Assembly: GCF_001426755.1 (NCBI RefSeq)
Contig: NZ_LMFJ01000001.1
Coordinates: forward strand, 2,186,601-2,250,600
DNA from: Aeromicrobium sp. Root495
GTDB lineage: Bacteria; Actinomycetota; Actinomycetes; Propionibacteriales; Nocardioidaceae
Length of the DNA: 64,000 nt
Direction of reading: 5' to 3'
Under the pieces are notes generated by a model, which did not search any database, had not been told where the DNA came from, and worked only from the letters and a program-made list of their open reading frames with translations. A program made the translations under genes and the position numbers. Below are positions 28,185 through 39,525 of this stretch, piece after piece (position 1 is the first letter of the stretch; each line of letters begins with the position of its first letter).

Positions 28185-29363
28185 ATGCGGACCTTCGACG
28201 AGGCAGAGCGGCGCGACAGGGTCGGCGTGCGTCATGCCCTGGCCCCGGGCCACGAAGCCTCTGACGTGCTCGGGGCGGCTGCCGCCGTCGTCGCCCTGCA
28301 CGGGACCGACCCCGCGTCCACGGTGCTCTCGGCCGTGCTCCGCGCGCCCGGCACCTCGCCCGACGACGTCGTGACCGCTCTGTACGACGACCGGTCCCTC
28401 GTCCGGGTGCTCTCCATGCGTCGCACCGTCTTCGCGGTCCCGCCGGAGCTCGCCGTGGCCTGCCTCGGGTCGAGCCTCGCCGTGGCCAAGGACGAGCGAC
28501 GCAAGCTCCTCAAGCTGCTGGTGCTCAACGGTGTCGCAGACCCCGAGGCACACCTGGCGCGGGCTGAGGGCGAGGCGCTCGAGGTCTTCGCCCAGCACGA
28601 GTCCGTCACCACCACCCTCCTGGCCGAGACCTCTCCCCTGCTCGCCACCCGGCTCATGAACGGCCCACCCACCGACACGTGGGCCACCGAGGTCTCCTAC
28701 GCCTCGCGCATCCTGCTGGTGCTCTCGTCCTCAGGTCAGGTGGTCCGGGGTCGGCCGCGCGGCGGCTGGACCTCCACCCAGTTCGCCTGGAGCCTCTCCG
28801 AGCGTTGGCACCCAGCGCTCGCCGAGCGGCCCGACCTCCCCACGGCTGCTCGTACGCTGGCGGAGGCCTGGCTCCGCCGCTACGGGCCAGCCACGCTCGA
28901 GGACCTGCAGTGGTGGACCGGGTGGACCAAGACACTGACCCGCCAGGCCGTGGCCGACCTGCCGCTCACCGACGTCGACCTCCAGGGAGCTCCCGGCGTC
29001 GTCCTGGCCGACGACCTCGAGCCGGTCCCGGCGCCGGAGCCGTGGGTCGCCCTGCTGCCGGCCCTCGATCCCACCATCATGGGCTGGAAGCACCGCGACC
29101 ACCTCCATGCGGCCCACAAGCCGCAGGTCTTCGACGTCAACGGCAACGCAGGACCCACGGTGTGGGCCGACGGCCGGGTCGTCGGCGGCTGGGCCCAGCG
29201 CGACGACGGCGAGGTCGTGACCCACCTGCTCGAGGACGTGGGGTCCGAGACGGCCGCCGCCGTGCAGGTCCGCGCTGCCCACCTCACGCAGCTGCTCGGC
29301 GACGTACGCCTCAAGGCCCGGGCCCGCGGCTGGACGCCCGTCGAGAAGCTCCTGCGCGCCTGA
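28185..29363 (+). CDS. Winged-helix DNA-binding domain protein (HTH_42, YcaQ/AlkX-like)
   Basis: 392 residues. The start (RRDRVGVRHALAPG, then VVALHGTDPASTVLSAVLRAP) and the middle (LAEAWLRRYGPATLEDLQWWTGWTK, then GWKHRDHL) match the HTH_42 family, which includes DNA glycosylase-like proteins acting on interstrand crosslinks in YcaQ-type members and uncharacterised actinobacterial members like this. LRRYGPATLEDLQWWTGW is its best-known block. ATG 28185 lies 30 bases after the HNH stop. No strong ribosome site is seen. Function is inferred from the family only. Confidence 0.82.
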   Translation: MRTFDEAERRDRVGVRHALAPGHEASDVLGAAAAVVALHGTDPASTVLSAVLRAPGTSPDDVVTALYDDRSLVRVLSMRRTVFAVPPELAVACLGSSLAVAKDERRKLLKLLVLNGVADPEAHLARAEGEALEVFAQHESVTTTLLAETSPLLATRLMNGPPTDTWATEVSYASRILLVLSSSGQVVRGRPRGGWTSTQFAWSLSERWHPALAERPDLPTAARTLAEAWLRRYGPATLEDLQWWTGWTKTLTRQAVADLPLTDVDLQGAPGVVLADDLEPVPAPEPWVALLPALDPTIMGWKHRDHLHAAHKPQVFDVNGNAGPTVWADGRVVGGWAQRDDGEVVTHLLEDVGSETAAAVQVRAAHLTQLLGDVRLKARARGWTPVEKLLRA

Positions 29364-29432
29364 GCCCTGGCAGGCCACCCGCCTCCGCCGCGCCGGCTAC
29401 GAGCGAGCCCTACCGTGCCCTCGCCCAGGCGG

Positions 29433-30041
29433 TCACGGGACGGCCGGGCCGGCGGGATCGTCGTGCAGGATCCGCTGGAACAGGACCTGGTCCTGCCACC
29501 GCCCGGCGATGAAGAGCATCCGCGGCGCCAGGCCGTACCGCTCGAAGCCCGCGCGCTCGAGCACCCGCTGCGAGACGACGTTGTCCACCAGGGTCCCGGC
29601 CTCCAGCCGGTGCAGACCCATCACGCCGGCACGGTGCGCGGCGAACTCCACCAACGCCCCGGCGATCCCTCGCCCGGTGTGTTCCTGGTCCACCCAGTAC
29701 CCGATGCTGGCGGACTGCAGGACGCCGCGCACGATGTTGTTCAGGTTGAGCCGAGCCACCACGTCGTGACCGTCGAGCAGCAGCCACGCGTCCACCAGTC
29801 CCCGGTCGACAGCGTCCCGCTGGCGCTCGATCTCGTCGAGCTGGCCGACGGCGGTGAAGAACAGCTCGGAGCGCAGCGGCTCCCACCGGCGCAGGTGCTC
29901 CTCGTTGCGTCGGTAGGCCGACGCGAGCGCAGCCGCGTCCGAGACCCGCACGGGGCGGAGCTCGAACGCGGCCAGCGCTGTGCTGGTCTGCCGCCCACGG
30001 CCCGGCACCCCCGCCGGACCGTCCTGCCGATCAGCCGCCAT
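29433..30041 (-). CDS. GNAT acetyltransferase, RimJ/RimL-like
   Basis: 202 residues; the catalytic domain starts near residue 27 (FELRPVRVSDAAALASAYRRN). The acetyl-CoA loop DQEHTGRGIAGALVEFA and the helix NVVSQRVLERAGFERYG (with its conserved Asn) are typical of RimJ/YdaF-type enzymes that acetylate protein N termini. An N-terminal extension of about 25 residues is polar and may not be translated. The start is only 4 bases after the icd stop, so it is probably co-transcribed with icd. Confidence 0.85.
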   Translation of the reverse strand: MAADRQDGPAGVPGRGRQTSTALAAFELRPVRVSDAAALASAYRRNEEHLRRWEPLRSELFFTAVGQLDEIERQRDAVDRGLVDAWLLLDGHDVVARLNLNNIVRGVLQSASIGYWVDQEHTGRGIAGALVEFAAHRAGVMGLHRLEAGTLVDNVVSQRVLERAGFERYGLAPRMLFIAGRWQDQVLFQRILHDDPAGPAVP

Positions 30042-30045
30042 GCGG

Positions 30046-32854
<2,809 letters not shown>

Positions 32855-32892
32855 GCCGCCACTGTGGCCGCCACGACCGGCCGCCGGTAGTG

Positions 32893-32910
32893 GTGATTCC
32901 GCGTAATCAC
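32893..32910. promoter_or_regulatory. Dyad between lipoprotein and dual-HTH regulator
   Basis: GTGATT-CCGCGT-AATCAC is a perfect 6+6 dyad. A TACGAT (-10) at 32925-32930 would place the transcript start at the ATG of the regulator (32938), and the dyad would then cover its -35 region. The 11-base right part, CGCGTAATCAC, recurs exactly at 34533-34543 before the collagen-like gene. Confidence 0.5.
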
Positions 32911-32937
32911 AGGTTCGGCAGGACTACGATGCGGCGC

Positions 32938-34539
32938 ATGGACGCAGGTTCGAAGGAGATCCTGGCTCGCCTCGTGCGAGAACGCTCCGGCGTCCCGGTC
33001 GAGCTGCCCGAGCCGCGGTCCACGCTCGACCACACGCTGCTGGCGCTCACCAGGTTCTGGGTGGGCGACTTTCCCGGTTGCCTGAAGGCCGCGGACGACG
33101 CCGAACGACGAGCCGAACGCCCCCTCGACGAGGTCCTGGCCGTCGCGGCGCTCGGTCTCGCGGTGGCCGGTGAGCCCGCAGCCCATGGACGTGCCGACTG
33201 GGAGCGGTCACTCGAGGTCCTGGCCTCCCACGACGACGGCGGAGCCGACTGGTCGTTCGCCCGGTACCTCGTCGCAGAGGCCGCGCTGGATGGTGCCCGC
33301 CTCGACGTCGCGATGCGGGCGGCCGAGGGGTCGTCGTGGTCCTGCGCCTGGGCCGGTCACCCGTACGAGGTCATGATGCTCGCCACCGAGACCCGGGCAG
33401 CCGGGTTCACCGGGCGCATCGACGACGCCCTCACCGCTCTCGACCGCCTGAGACCGGCGGCGAGACGGCACGGGCTGTCGCCGCTGGCCGATGCCGTGGC
33501 CATCCTCCTCACGGGCAACGCGGACCGGGCCGACGAGACGCAGCAGCTCATCGACACCCTCGTGGCCGAGCAGGTGCCGGCCGTCGACTACCTCGGTCGT
33601 GGGGTCTACCTGCTCGCCGCGTTCGGGGCCATCTCGATCGACGACGTCGGGCAGGCTGCGAGCCTGCTGCTCCTCGTCGACGACGACGCCGCACTGTCGC
33701 ACCTCACGATCATCGACCGTGCCATCGGGCTCGAGCTGTTGACCAACGCCGCCGTCGCGGCGGACGACGCGGACGCCGCCCACGCCTGGCTCGAGGCCTC
33801 GCTCGAGATCGCCGACCACCCCATCGCCTTCCCCGCCTGCGCGCGGCTCCGCTCCCGGGTGGCACTGCACGACGGCGACGCGACGGCCGCCGTGGAGCAC
33901 GCGGAGCGCGCCGTCGAGGCGGCCCGCAGCGAGGGCAGAGGGATCGAGGTGGCCGAGGGCGCCGTGGTGCTGGCGCGGGCCAGGATCGCCGCACACCAGG
34001 TGGCGGAGGCCTCCCGAGGACTGCGCGAGGAGGTGGAGCACTCCGACGAGACGGGTCACCGCGCCATGCGCCGCTCGGCGGGCCAGGTCCTTGCCGGCGC
34101 TCGCCGCCGCCTGCCTCCGCGGAGCGCGGGCGGCTGGTCCGAGCTCTCGGTGCGGGAGCGCGAGGTCGCCGAGCTCGTCCTCGCCGGGCTCGACACGCGC
34201 GACATCTCGCAGAAGCTCTTCCTCTCCCCCGCCACGGTCCGCACCCACCTCTCCCGCATCCTGTGCGCGTTCGGCGTCAGCAGCCGCATCGCGCTCCTGG
34301 CCTCGGAGGGACCGCGCGGGGAGCAGCCGCCTCCGCCGCGCGACCTCACACCGCGCCAGAGCGAGGTCGTCGGTCTCGTCGCCCGCGGTCTCGACAACGC
34401 CGAGGTGGCCGCTGCCCTGGGTGTCAGCGTCAAGGCGGTGGAGAAGCACGTCGGCGACGCCCTGCGCCGCTGGGACGTGGCGAGTCGCTTCGAGCTCGCG
34501 CGGGTGCACCTCGGGGCCGACGGTGGGGATCGCGCGTAA
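32938..34539 (+). CDS. Large regulator with two C-terminal LuxR-type HTH domains
   Basis: 533 residues from ATG 32938; in-frame starts 9 and 48 bases upstream exist, but TACGAT placed as a -10 box favours a leaderless start here. The first 390 residues are alpha-helical and Ala/Leu/Asp rich, resembling the TPR-like part of MalT/LAL-type regulators, but there is no Walker A motif. Two HTH domains follow: LSVREREVAELVLAGLDTRD (about 403) with SPATVRTHLSRIL, and LTPRQSEVVGLVARGLDNAE (about 470) with SVKAVEKHVGDALRRW. Regulators normally have one. Likely targets are its neighbours. Confidence 0.85.
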   Translation: MDAGSKEILARLVRERSGVPVELPEPRSTLDHTLLALTRFWVGDFPGCLKAADDAERRAERPLDEVLAVAALGLAVAGEPAAHGRADWERSLEVLASHDDGGADWSFARYLVAEAALDGARLDVAMRAAEGSSWSCAWAGHPYEVMMLATETRAAGFTGRIDDALTALDRLRPAARRHGLSPLADAVAILLTGNADRADETQQLIDTLVAEQVPAVDYLGRGVYLLAAFGAISIDDVGQAASLLLLVDDDAALSHLTIIDRAIGLELLTNAAVAADDADAAHAWLEASLEIADHPIAFPACARLRSRVALHDGDATAAVEHAERAVEAARSEGRGIEVAEGAVVLARARIAAHQVAEASRGLREEVEHSDETGHRAMRRSAGQVLAGARRRLPPRSAGGWSELSVREREVAELVLAGLDTRDISQKLFLSPATVRTHLSRILCAFGVSSRIALLASEGPRGEQPPPPRDLTPRQSEVVGLVARGLDNAEVAAALGVSVKAVEKHVGDALRRWDVASRFELARVHLGADGGDRA

Positions 34540-34588
34540 TCACGGCGGAACCGGTCCGCGCACCGGCCGACCGGTCCGACCATGAGTC

Positions 34589-35347
34589 ATGCGGATCTCA
34601 GGTCGAGCTGCCCTCGCTGGTGCCCTCGTGGCCGGACTGGTCGTCGGGGGTGGAGCCCTGGCCTGGTCGGCCACCACGAGCAGCACCGTCAAGGTGTGTG
34701 TCACGAAGAAGAACGTGGTGCGCAGCGCCAGCAGCAAGAACGTCTGCCCCACCGGTACCACGGCTGTGAGCGTCAACAAGGCAGGGCGGACCGGGAAGAC
34801 CGGTGCGACGGGTGCGACGGGTGCGACCGGACCCACGGGCAGGACCGGCGCGACCGGGATCGCCGGCCAGCCCGGTCTCGCCGGAGCCACCGGCGAGCGT
34901 GGCCTCCAGGGACTGCGGGGCCTCAAGGGCGATCCCGGGATCCCGGGCGAGCGAGGCGAGCGCGGGCTCCAGGGTCCCGGGTCGGTCGACTTCGCCACGG
35001 CGGTCGGCGACGGGCCTCAGCTCCTGGCCGCGATCGACGACTTCCTCGTCTACGGCAACTGCAACAGCTCCGGCCCCAACCTCCTGGTCAAGCGGACCAA
35101 CTTCGGCAACCTGCGACTGTGGGGAGCCTGGTCGCAGGACGGTGCAGCAGCGACCATGATCCGTTACCCCGCCGGCGAGGTGACCGGCGGCGAGCTCGGT
35201 CTCCTCGTCCCGAGCGGTGGCGTCGACACCATGACCTTCGTCGGCGGCATGACCGACGTGTCGTCGGGCGAGAGCTACTCGCTCTCGGTCTTCGCGAACG
35301 ACATCGGCGGAGCGCAGTGCTTCTACTCCGGCCAGGTCACCCCCTGA
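34589..35347 (+). CDS. Exported collagen-like protein
   Basis: 252 residues: a signal or anchor segment (ALAGALVAGLVVGGGALAW), a short region with two cysteines (KVCVTKKNVVRSASSKNVC), then 22 uninterrupted Gly-X-Y triplets (residues 66-131; GAT, GPT, GLQ, GDPGIPGER types) and a C-terminal globular domain of about 120 residues (DFATAVGDGPQLLAAIDDFL onward) that may be a ligand-binding or trimerising head. Such proteins form triple helices on bacterial surfaces. The gene begins 50 bases after the dual-HTH regulator, so control by it is plausible. Confidence 0.8.
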   Translation: MRISGRAALAGALVAGLVVGGGALAWSATTSSTVKVCVTKKNVVRSASSKNVCPTGTTAVSVNKAGRTGKTGATGATGATGPTGRTGATGIAGQPGLAGATGERGLQGLRGLKGDPGIPGERGERGLQGPGSVDFATAVGDGPQLLAAIDDFLVYGNCNSSGPNLLVKRTNFGNLRLWGAWSQDGAAATMIRYPAGEVTGGELGLLVPSGGVDTMTFVGGMTDVSSGESYSLSVFANDIGGAQCFYSGQVTP

Positions 35348-35388
35348 GCCTGCCGGCCTGACGGGCCCGGGTTCGCTAGCGTGGGCCC

Positions 35389-36201
35389 GTGACCGGACTC
35401 GAGTGGGCACTGGGCGGCGTCGTGGTCGCTCTGGTGGTGCTGCAGGCCGTGACGTTCGGCCTGCTGCTCGGTGCCCGACGGCGCGTCCGCTCCCTCAAGC
35501 AGCGCCTGGCCGAGGGCCGTCGACCCGCACGACCCCGGCTCAGCGTGCCCACGGCCAGCGACGTCGTCCGCACCGTCGTGGGCACCGGCATCGCCGTGAA
35601 GGACAAGGGCTTCGGCGGCATGCTCCGCAGCTCCATCGACGACCTCGCCCGATGGGCCGACGTCGAGCGTCCCGACCTGGCCCGGATGGCGGCCAAGGAC
35701 GGCACCGTCACGATCCTGTTCTCCGACATCGAGAACTCCACGGCGCTCAACGACCGACTCGGCGACAAGGACTGGGTCCAGCTCCTGGCCAAGCACGACC
35801 GCGCCCTCAAGAAGGCGGTCGCGGCCCACGCCGGCCATGTCATCAAGACGCAGGGCGACGGCTTCATGGTCGCCTTCGCCGAGCCGCACGAGGCGGTGGC
35901 CGCCGCCGTGCAGGCCCAGCGGACGGTCACCGGCTCCACCCGCGGTGGCCTCGTCGACGTGCGCATCCGTATCGGCGCGCACAAGGGCTCGGCGGTGCAG
36001 CGCGACAACGACCTCTTCGGACGCAACGTGGCCTACGCCGCGCGGGTGGCCGCGCAGGCCGGCGGGGGCGAGATCTGGGTGAGCGACGCCGTCCTGGCCG
36101 AGCTCGACCCGGAGAGCGTCGTCGTGGACGACTCCCGCGAGGTCGAGCTCAAGGGCCTCGCCGGCACCCACGTGGTGCACGAGGTCGACTGGCGCGTCTG
36201 A
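35389..36201 (+). CDS. Membrane-anchored class III adenylate/guanylate cyclase
   Basis: 270 residues from GTG 35389. One N-terminal membrane segment (GGVVVALVVLQAVTFGLLLGA), a basic linker, then a single cyclase domain. Metal-binding aspartates are in TILFSDIENSTALNDRLGD (about 104-122) and KTQGDGFMVAF; the transition-state Asn/Arg pair appears in LFGRNVAYAARVA. All key residues look present, so it may be active as a homodimer. A nucleotide choice (ATP or GTP) cannot be safely read. No HAMP or sensor domain is present, so regulation would be by partners. Confidence 0.88.
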   Translation: MTGLEWALGGVVVALVVLQAVTFGLLLGARRRVRSLKQRLAEGRRPARPRLSVPTASDVVRTVVGTGIAVKDKGFGGMLRSSIDDLARWADVERPDLARMAAKDGTVTILFSDIENSTALNDRLGDKDWVQLLAKHDRALKKAVAAHAGHVIKTQGDGFMVAFAEPHEAVAAAVQAQRTVTGSTRGGLVDVRIRIGAHKGSAVQRDNDLFGRNVAYAARVAAQAGGGEIWVSDAVLAELDPESVVVDDSREVELKGLAGTHVVHEVDWRV

Positions 36202-36212
36202 CCCCTCCGACC

Positions 36213-36243
36213 CCCAGCCCTTCGACAGGCTCAGGGAGCTGGG
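36213..36243. repeat. REP-like hairpin between converging genes
   Basis: CCCAGC...GCTGGG encloses CCCTTCGACAGGCTCAGGG, a short imperfect palindrome that I know as a widely dispersed intergenic sequence in many high-GC bacteria. It sits in the 43-base gap between the converging cyclase and choD genes and can fold as a bidirectional terminator. Confidence 0.6.
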
Positions 36244-36244
36244 A

Positions 36245-37951
36245 TCAGCTCACGCCGACGATGGGCAGGCGGAGGGCGCCGGGGGCGTCGTCGGGGACGA
36301 CGGGGCTCTTGGGCGCGACCGGCTGGATCTGCTGGTACTCGGCCTGCACCGCGGGACGCGGGTCCAGCTCGCCCTTGTTGGGCCAGTACGACATGGCGCG
36401 CTCGGCCTGGGCCGTGATGGTCAGCGACGGGTTCACGCCGAGGTTGGCCGTGATGGCCGACCCGTCCACGACGTGCAGGCCCTCATGGCCGTAGAGGCGG
36501 TGGTACGGGTCGATCACGCCGTGCTCGGGCGAGTCGCCGATGCACACGCCGCCCATGAAGTGGGCCGTGAGCGGGACGTTGAACGGCTCGCCGATGGTGC
36601 CTCCGGCGGTGCCGCCCATGTGCTCGGCCATCTTCTGCACCGCGCGGTGACCCGGCTCGATGAACGCCGGGTTGGGCGCGCCGTGGCCCTGGCGCGACGT
36701 CAGTCGCTTGCGCCCCAGGATGCCGCGCTTGGTGTAGGTCGTGATGGAGTTGTCGTGCGTCTGCATCACGAGGGCGATGATCGTGCGCTCGGACCAGTGC
36801 TTCAGGTCGTAGAGCTTGAAGAGGTTGGCCTTCTGGCGCCACATCTCCTTGAGCCACGTCTTCCAGCGCGCACCGGGCAGGCTGCCGTCGGTGAGCACCG
36901 TCTGCATGAGCGACATGGCGTTGGAGCCCTTGCCGTAGCGGGTGGGCTCGATGTGGGTGAACTCGTCGGGGTGGAACGAGGACGTGATGGCCACGCCGTG
37001 GCTGTAGTCCACGTCGCGGTCGTCGGCGATGGCGCCGAGCAGGGCCTCGGAGTTGGTGCGGGTGAGCAGGCCCAGCCGGTCGGACACGTGGGGCAGCTGG
37101 CCCGAGTCCTTCATCTTGTGCAGGAGACGCTGCGTGCCCATGGTGCTGGCCGCGAACACGACCTGCTGGGCGCGGAGCTTCTTGTGCGGGCGGAAACGGC
37201 GGTTGGTGCGCCGCGTCTCGACCTCGTATCCGCCGCCCTCGAGGGGGCGGACGTCGGTGACCGTGGTGAGCGGGTGCACCTCGGCACCGTTCTCCTCGGC
37301 GAGGTAGAGGTAGTTCTTCACGAGGGTGTTCTTGGCGTTGTGGCGGCAGCCGGTCATGCACTCGCCGCAGTTGATGCAGGCCTTGCGGTCGGGGCCGGCC
37401 CCACCGAAGAACGGGTCGCCCATGTCGGCTCCGGGCTCGCCGAAGAGGACGCCGACGGGCGTGTGGTGGAACGTGCCCTCCACGCCCATGTCGGCGGCGA
37501 CCTTCTTGATGATGCGGTCGGCGGCCGTCTCGATGGGGTAGATCGAGACGCCGAGCATGCGCTTGGCCTGGTCGTAGTACGGCGCGAGCTCGGTCTTCCA
37601 GTCCGTGATGTGACCCCAGGCAGGGTCCTTGTAGAACGGGTCGAGGGGCTCGTACAGCGTGTTGGCGTACACGAGCGAGCCGCCGCCGACACCGGCGCCG
37701 GACAGGATGAGCGCGTCCTTGAGCTTGTCGATGCGCTGGATGCCGTAGCAGCCGAGCTGGGGCATCCAGAGAAACTTGCGCAGGCGCCAGGAGCTCTTGG
37801 CGAAGTCCTCGTCCTTGAAGCGCTTGCCGGCCTCCAGGACGGCGACCTTGTAGCCCTTCTCGGTGAGGCGCAGCGCCGTGACGCTGCCGCCGAAACCGGA
37901 TCCCACGACGATCACGTCGTAGTCGAAGTCCTGCTCGGTGCTGTTGCTCAT
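36245..37951 (-). CDS. choD: GMC family FAD oxidoreductase, ChoD-like
   Basis: 568 residues. The FAD-binding DVIVVGSGFGGSVTALRLTEKGY begins at residue 12; GAGVGGGSLVYANTLY is the second GMC signature; a cysteine-rich segment (CINCGECMTGCRHNAKNT) and the C-terminal HVVDGSAITANLGVNPSLTI with the catalytic Asn are in place. The sequence closely resembles mycobacterial ChoD, named cholesterol oxidase, though that activity is uncertain. The aldehyde dehydrogenase gene lies 12 bases upstream, so the pair probably oxidises an alcohol to an aldehyde and then an acid. ChoD next to guaB3 is a conserved order in mycobacteria. Confidence 0.85.
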   Translation of the reverse strand: MSNSTEQDFDYDVIVVGSGFGGSVTALRLTEKGYKVAVLEAGKRFKDEDFAKSSWRLRKFLWMPQLGCYGIQRIDKLKDALILSGAGVGGGSLVYANTLYEPLDPFYKDPAWGHITDWKTELAPYYDQAKRMLGVSIYPIETAADRIIKKVAADMGVEGTFHHTPVGVLFGEPGADMGDPFFGGAGPDRKACINCGECMTGCRHNAKNTLVKNYLYLAEENGAEVHPLTTVTDVRPLEGGGYEVETRRTNRRFRPHKKLRAQQVVFAASTMGTQRLLHKMKDSGQLPHVSDRLGLLTRTNSEALLGAIADDRDVDYSHGVAITSSFHPDEFTHIEPTRYGKGSNAMSLMQTVLTDGSLPGARWKTWLKEMWRQKANLFKLYDLKHWSERTIIALVMQTHDNSITTYTKRGILGRKRLTSRQGHGAPNPAFIEPGHRAVQKMAEHMGGTAGGTIGEPFNVPLTAHFMGGVCIGDSPEHGVIDPYHRLYGHEGLHVVDGSAITANLGVNPSLTITAQAERAMSYWPNKGELDPRPAVQAEYQQIQPVAPKSPVVPDDAPGALRLPIVGVS

Positions 37952-37963
37952 GCGGGGATCCTC

Positions 37964-39517
37964 TCAGGCTCGGGGGGTGCGGCGCATCAGACGGAGCGCA
38001 AAGGTCATCAGACGCGCGTAGAGCTGGGGCTTCACGAAGGCGGGTCCGCTGACGGGAAGAAGTCTCTGGACACCCACGGACTGGGTCTCGGTGTAGCGGT
38101 ACAGGCCCTCGTCGCCCTGACGACGACCGGTGCCCGAGGTGCGCATGCCGCCCATGGGGGCGTCGATGCTGCCGAAGGTGGCGCCGAAGCCCTCGTTGAT
38201 GTTGACCGTGCCGGCCTTGATGCGGGTCGCGATGGCCTTGGCCTGGCGGACGGGACCGTAGATGCTGGCGTTGAGGCCGTACTCGCCGGCGTTGGCCAGC
38301 TCGACGACCTCCTCCACCTGGCTGTACCGGTACAGCGAGACCAGCGGACCGAAGGTCTCGCCTGCGAAGCACTCGGCGGCGTCGGTGACGCCCTCGAGCA
38401 CCGTGGGCTCGAAGAAGTACGGGCCGATCTCGGGACGGGCCTCGCCGCCGACCAGGACGGTGGCGCCGTTGGCGACGGCGTCGGCCACGTGCTTGGTGAC
38501 CGTCTCCAGCTGGGCGGGCGAGACGAGCGAGCCGATCTCGACGTCCCAGTCGAGCGAGGCGCCGAGGCTCAGCGCGTCGACCCGGCGCACGAAGGCGGCG
38601 CGGAACGCGTCGTAGAGGGTGTCGTGCACGTAGAGGCGCTCGATGGAGACGCACAGCTGGCCGGCGGAGGAGAAGCACGCGTTGACGGCTCCGGCGGCGG
38701 CCTTCTCCACGTCGGCGCCCGGGAGGACGATCATGGGGTTCTTGCCGCCCAGCTCGAGCGAGTACCCGATGAGGCGCTCGGCCGCGAGCTTGGCGATGCC
38801 TGTGCCCGTGGCGGTGGAGCCCGTGAAGCAGATGTAGTCGGCCTGCTGCACGAGGGCCGTTCCCACGACGGAACCGGCGCCGCTCACGACCTGCCAGAGG
38901 TCGGCGGGGAAGCCCGCGTCGCGCAGGAGCTCCAGGCCCGCGAGCGCCGTGAGAGGGCTCTGGCTGTCGGGCTTCTGCACCACGGCGTTGCCCGCTGCGA
39001 TGGCCGGCAGTCCGTCGGCCACGGCCATCGTGAGGGGGTAGTTCCAGGGGCTGATGATGCCGACGACGCCCTTGGGGACATGGTGGACGGTGATGTCGGT
39101 GAGGAGCGGGATGACACCAGGCCGGCCGTCGGGTCGCAGCTGTCGGCGCAGACGGCGGCCGTAGTACCGGGCGGTGAGAGCGAGGTGGGCGATCTCGTCG
39201 AAGGCGTGCCGGCGGCTCTTGCCCGACTCCAGCTGAATGAGGTCGAGGAGCTCGTCCTGGCGCTCGAGCACGAGGTCGTGGAGCTTGAGGAGCGCCTTGG
39301 CCCGCTGACGGACCGCGGTGCGGGACCAGCGGACCTGGGCGGCGCGGGCGGCGTCGAAGGCAGCGTCGACGTCGTCGAGGCTCGAGACCGGGACCACGGC
39401 GAGCGGCTCCCCCGTGAAGGGCGAGGTGGTGGTGCGGCTCTCACCCGTGGTGGAGCGGATCTGAGCCGTCAGGACGTCGATGCGTGACTGCGGGAACAAC
39501 GTGCTGGAGGCAGGCAT
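37964..39517 (-). CDS. gabD2: NAD(P)-dependent aldehyde dehydrogenase, succinate-semialdehyde type
   Basis: 517 residues. GVVGIISPWNYPLTMAVAD (cofactor entry), FTGSTATGTGIAKLA (Rossmann), LELGGKNPMIVL (general base Glu) and SAGQLCVSIERLYV (catalytic Cys) are all present, so it should be active. Overall it fits the GabD2 branch, but the real aldehyde may differ given its pairing with the choD-like oxidase 12 bases downstream. Two tandem dyads 9-56 bases before the ATG show it is tightly regulated. It is the first gene of the two-gene operon. Confidence 0.85.
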   Translation of the reverse strand: MPASSTLFPQSRIDVLTAQIRSTTGESRTTTSPFTGEPLAVVPVSSLDDVDAAFDAARAAQVRWSRTAVRQRAKALLKLHDLVLERQDELLDLIQLESGKSRRHAFDEIAHLALTARYYGRRLRRQLRPDGRPGVIPLLTDITVHHVPKGVVGIISPWNYPLTMAVADGLPAIAAGNAVVQKPDSQSPLTALAGLELLRDAGFPADLWQVVSGAGSVVGTALVQQADYICFTGSTATGTGIAKLAAERLIGYSLELGGKNPMIVLPGADVEKAAAGAVNACFSSAGQLCVSIERLYVHDTLYDAFRAAFVRRVDALSLGASLDWDVEIGSLVSPAQLETVTKHVADAVANGATVLVGGEARPEIGPYFFEPTVLEGVTDAAECFAGETFGPLVSLYRYSQVEEVVELANAGEYGLNASIYGPVRQAKAIATRIKAGTVNINEGFGATFGSIDAPMGGMRTSGTGRRQGDEGLYRYTETQSVGVQRLLPVSGPAFVKPQLYARLMTFALRLMRRTPRA

Positions 39518-39525
39518 ACCGTCAC

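Noticed and set aside
34800..34830. GGTGCGACG tandem copies looking like a direct repeat or CRISPR-like unit
   Set aside because: They encode consecutive Gly-Ala-Thr triplets of the collagen-like protein; no spacers or repeats of CRISPR size exist.
36473..39487. A plus-strand open frame of about 1,000 codons opposite choD and the aldehyde dehydrogenase
   Set aside because: Its protein is a low-complexity Arg/Val/Gly/Asp string without family similarity, as expected opposite GC-rich coding sequence; both minus-strand genes have full domain sets.
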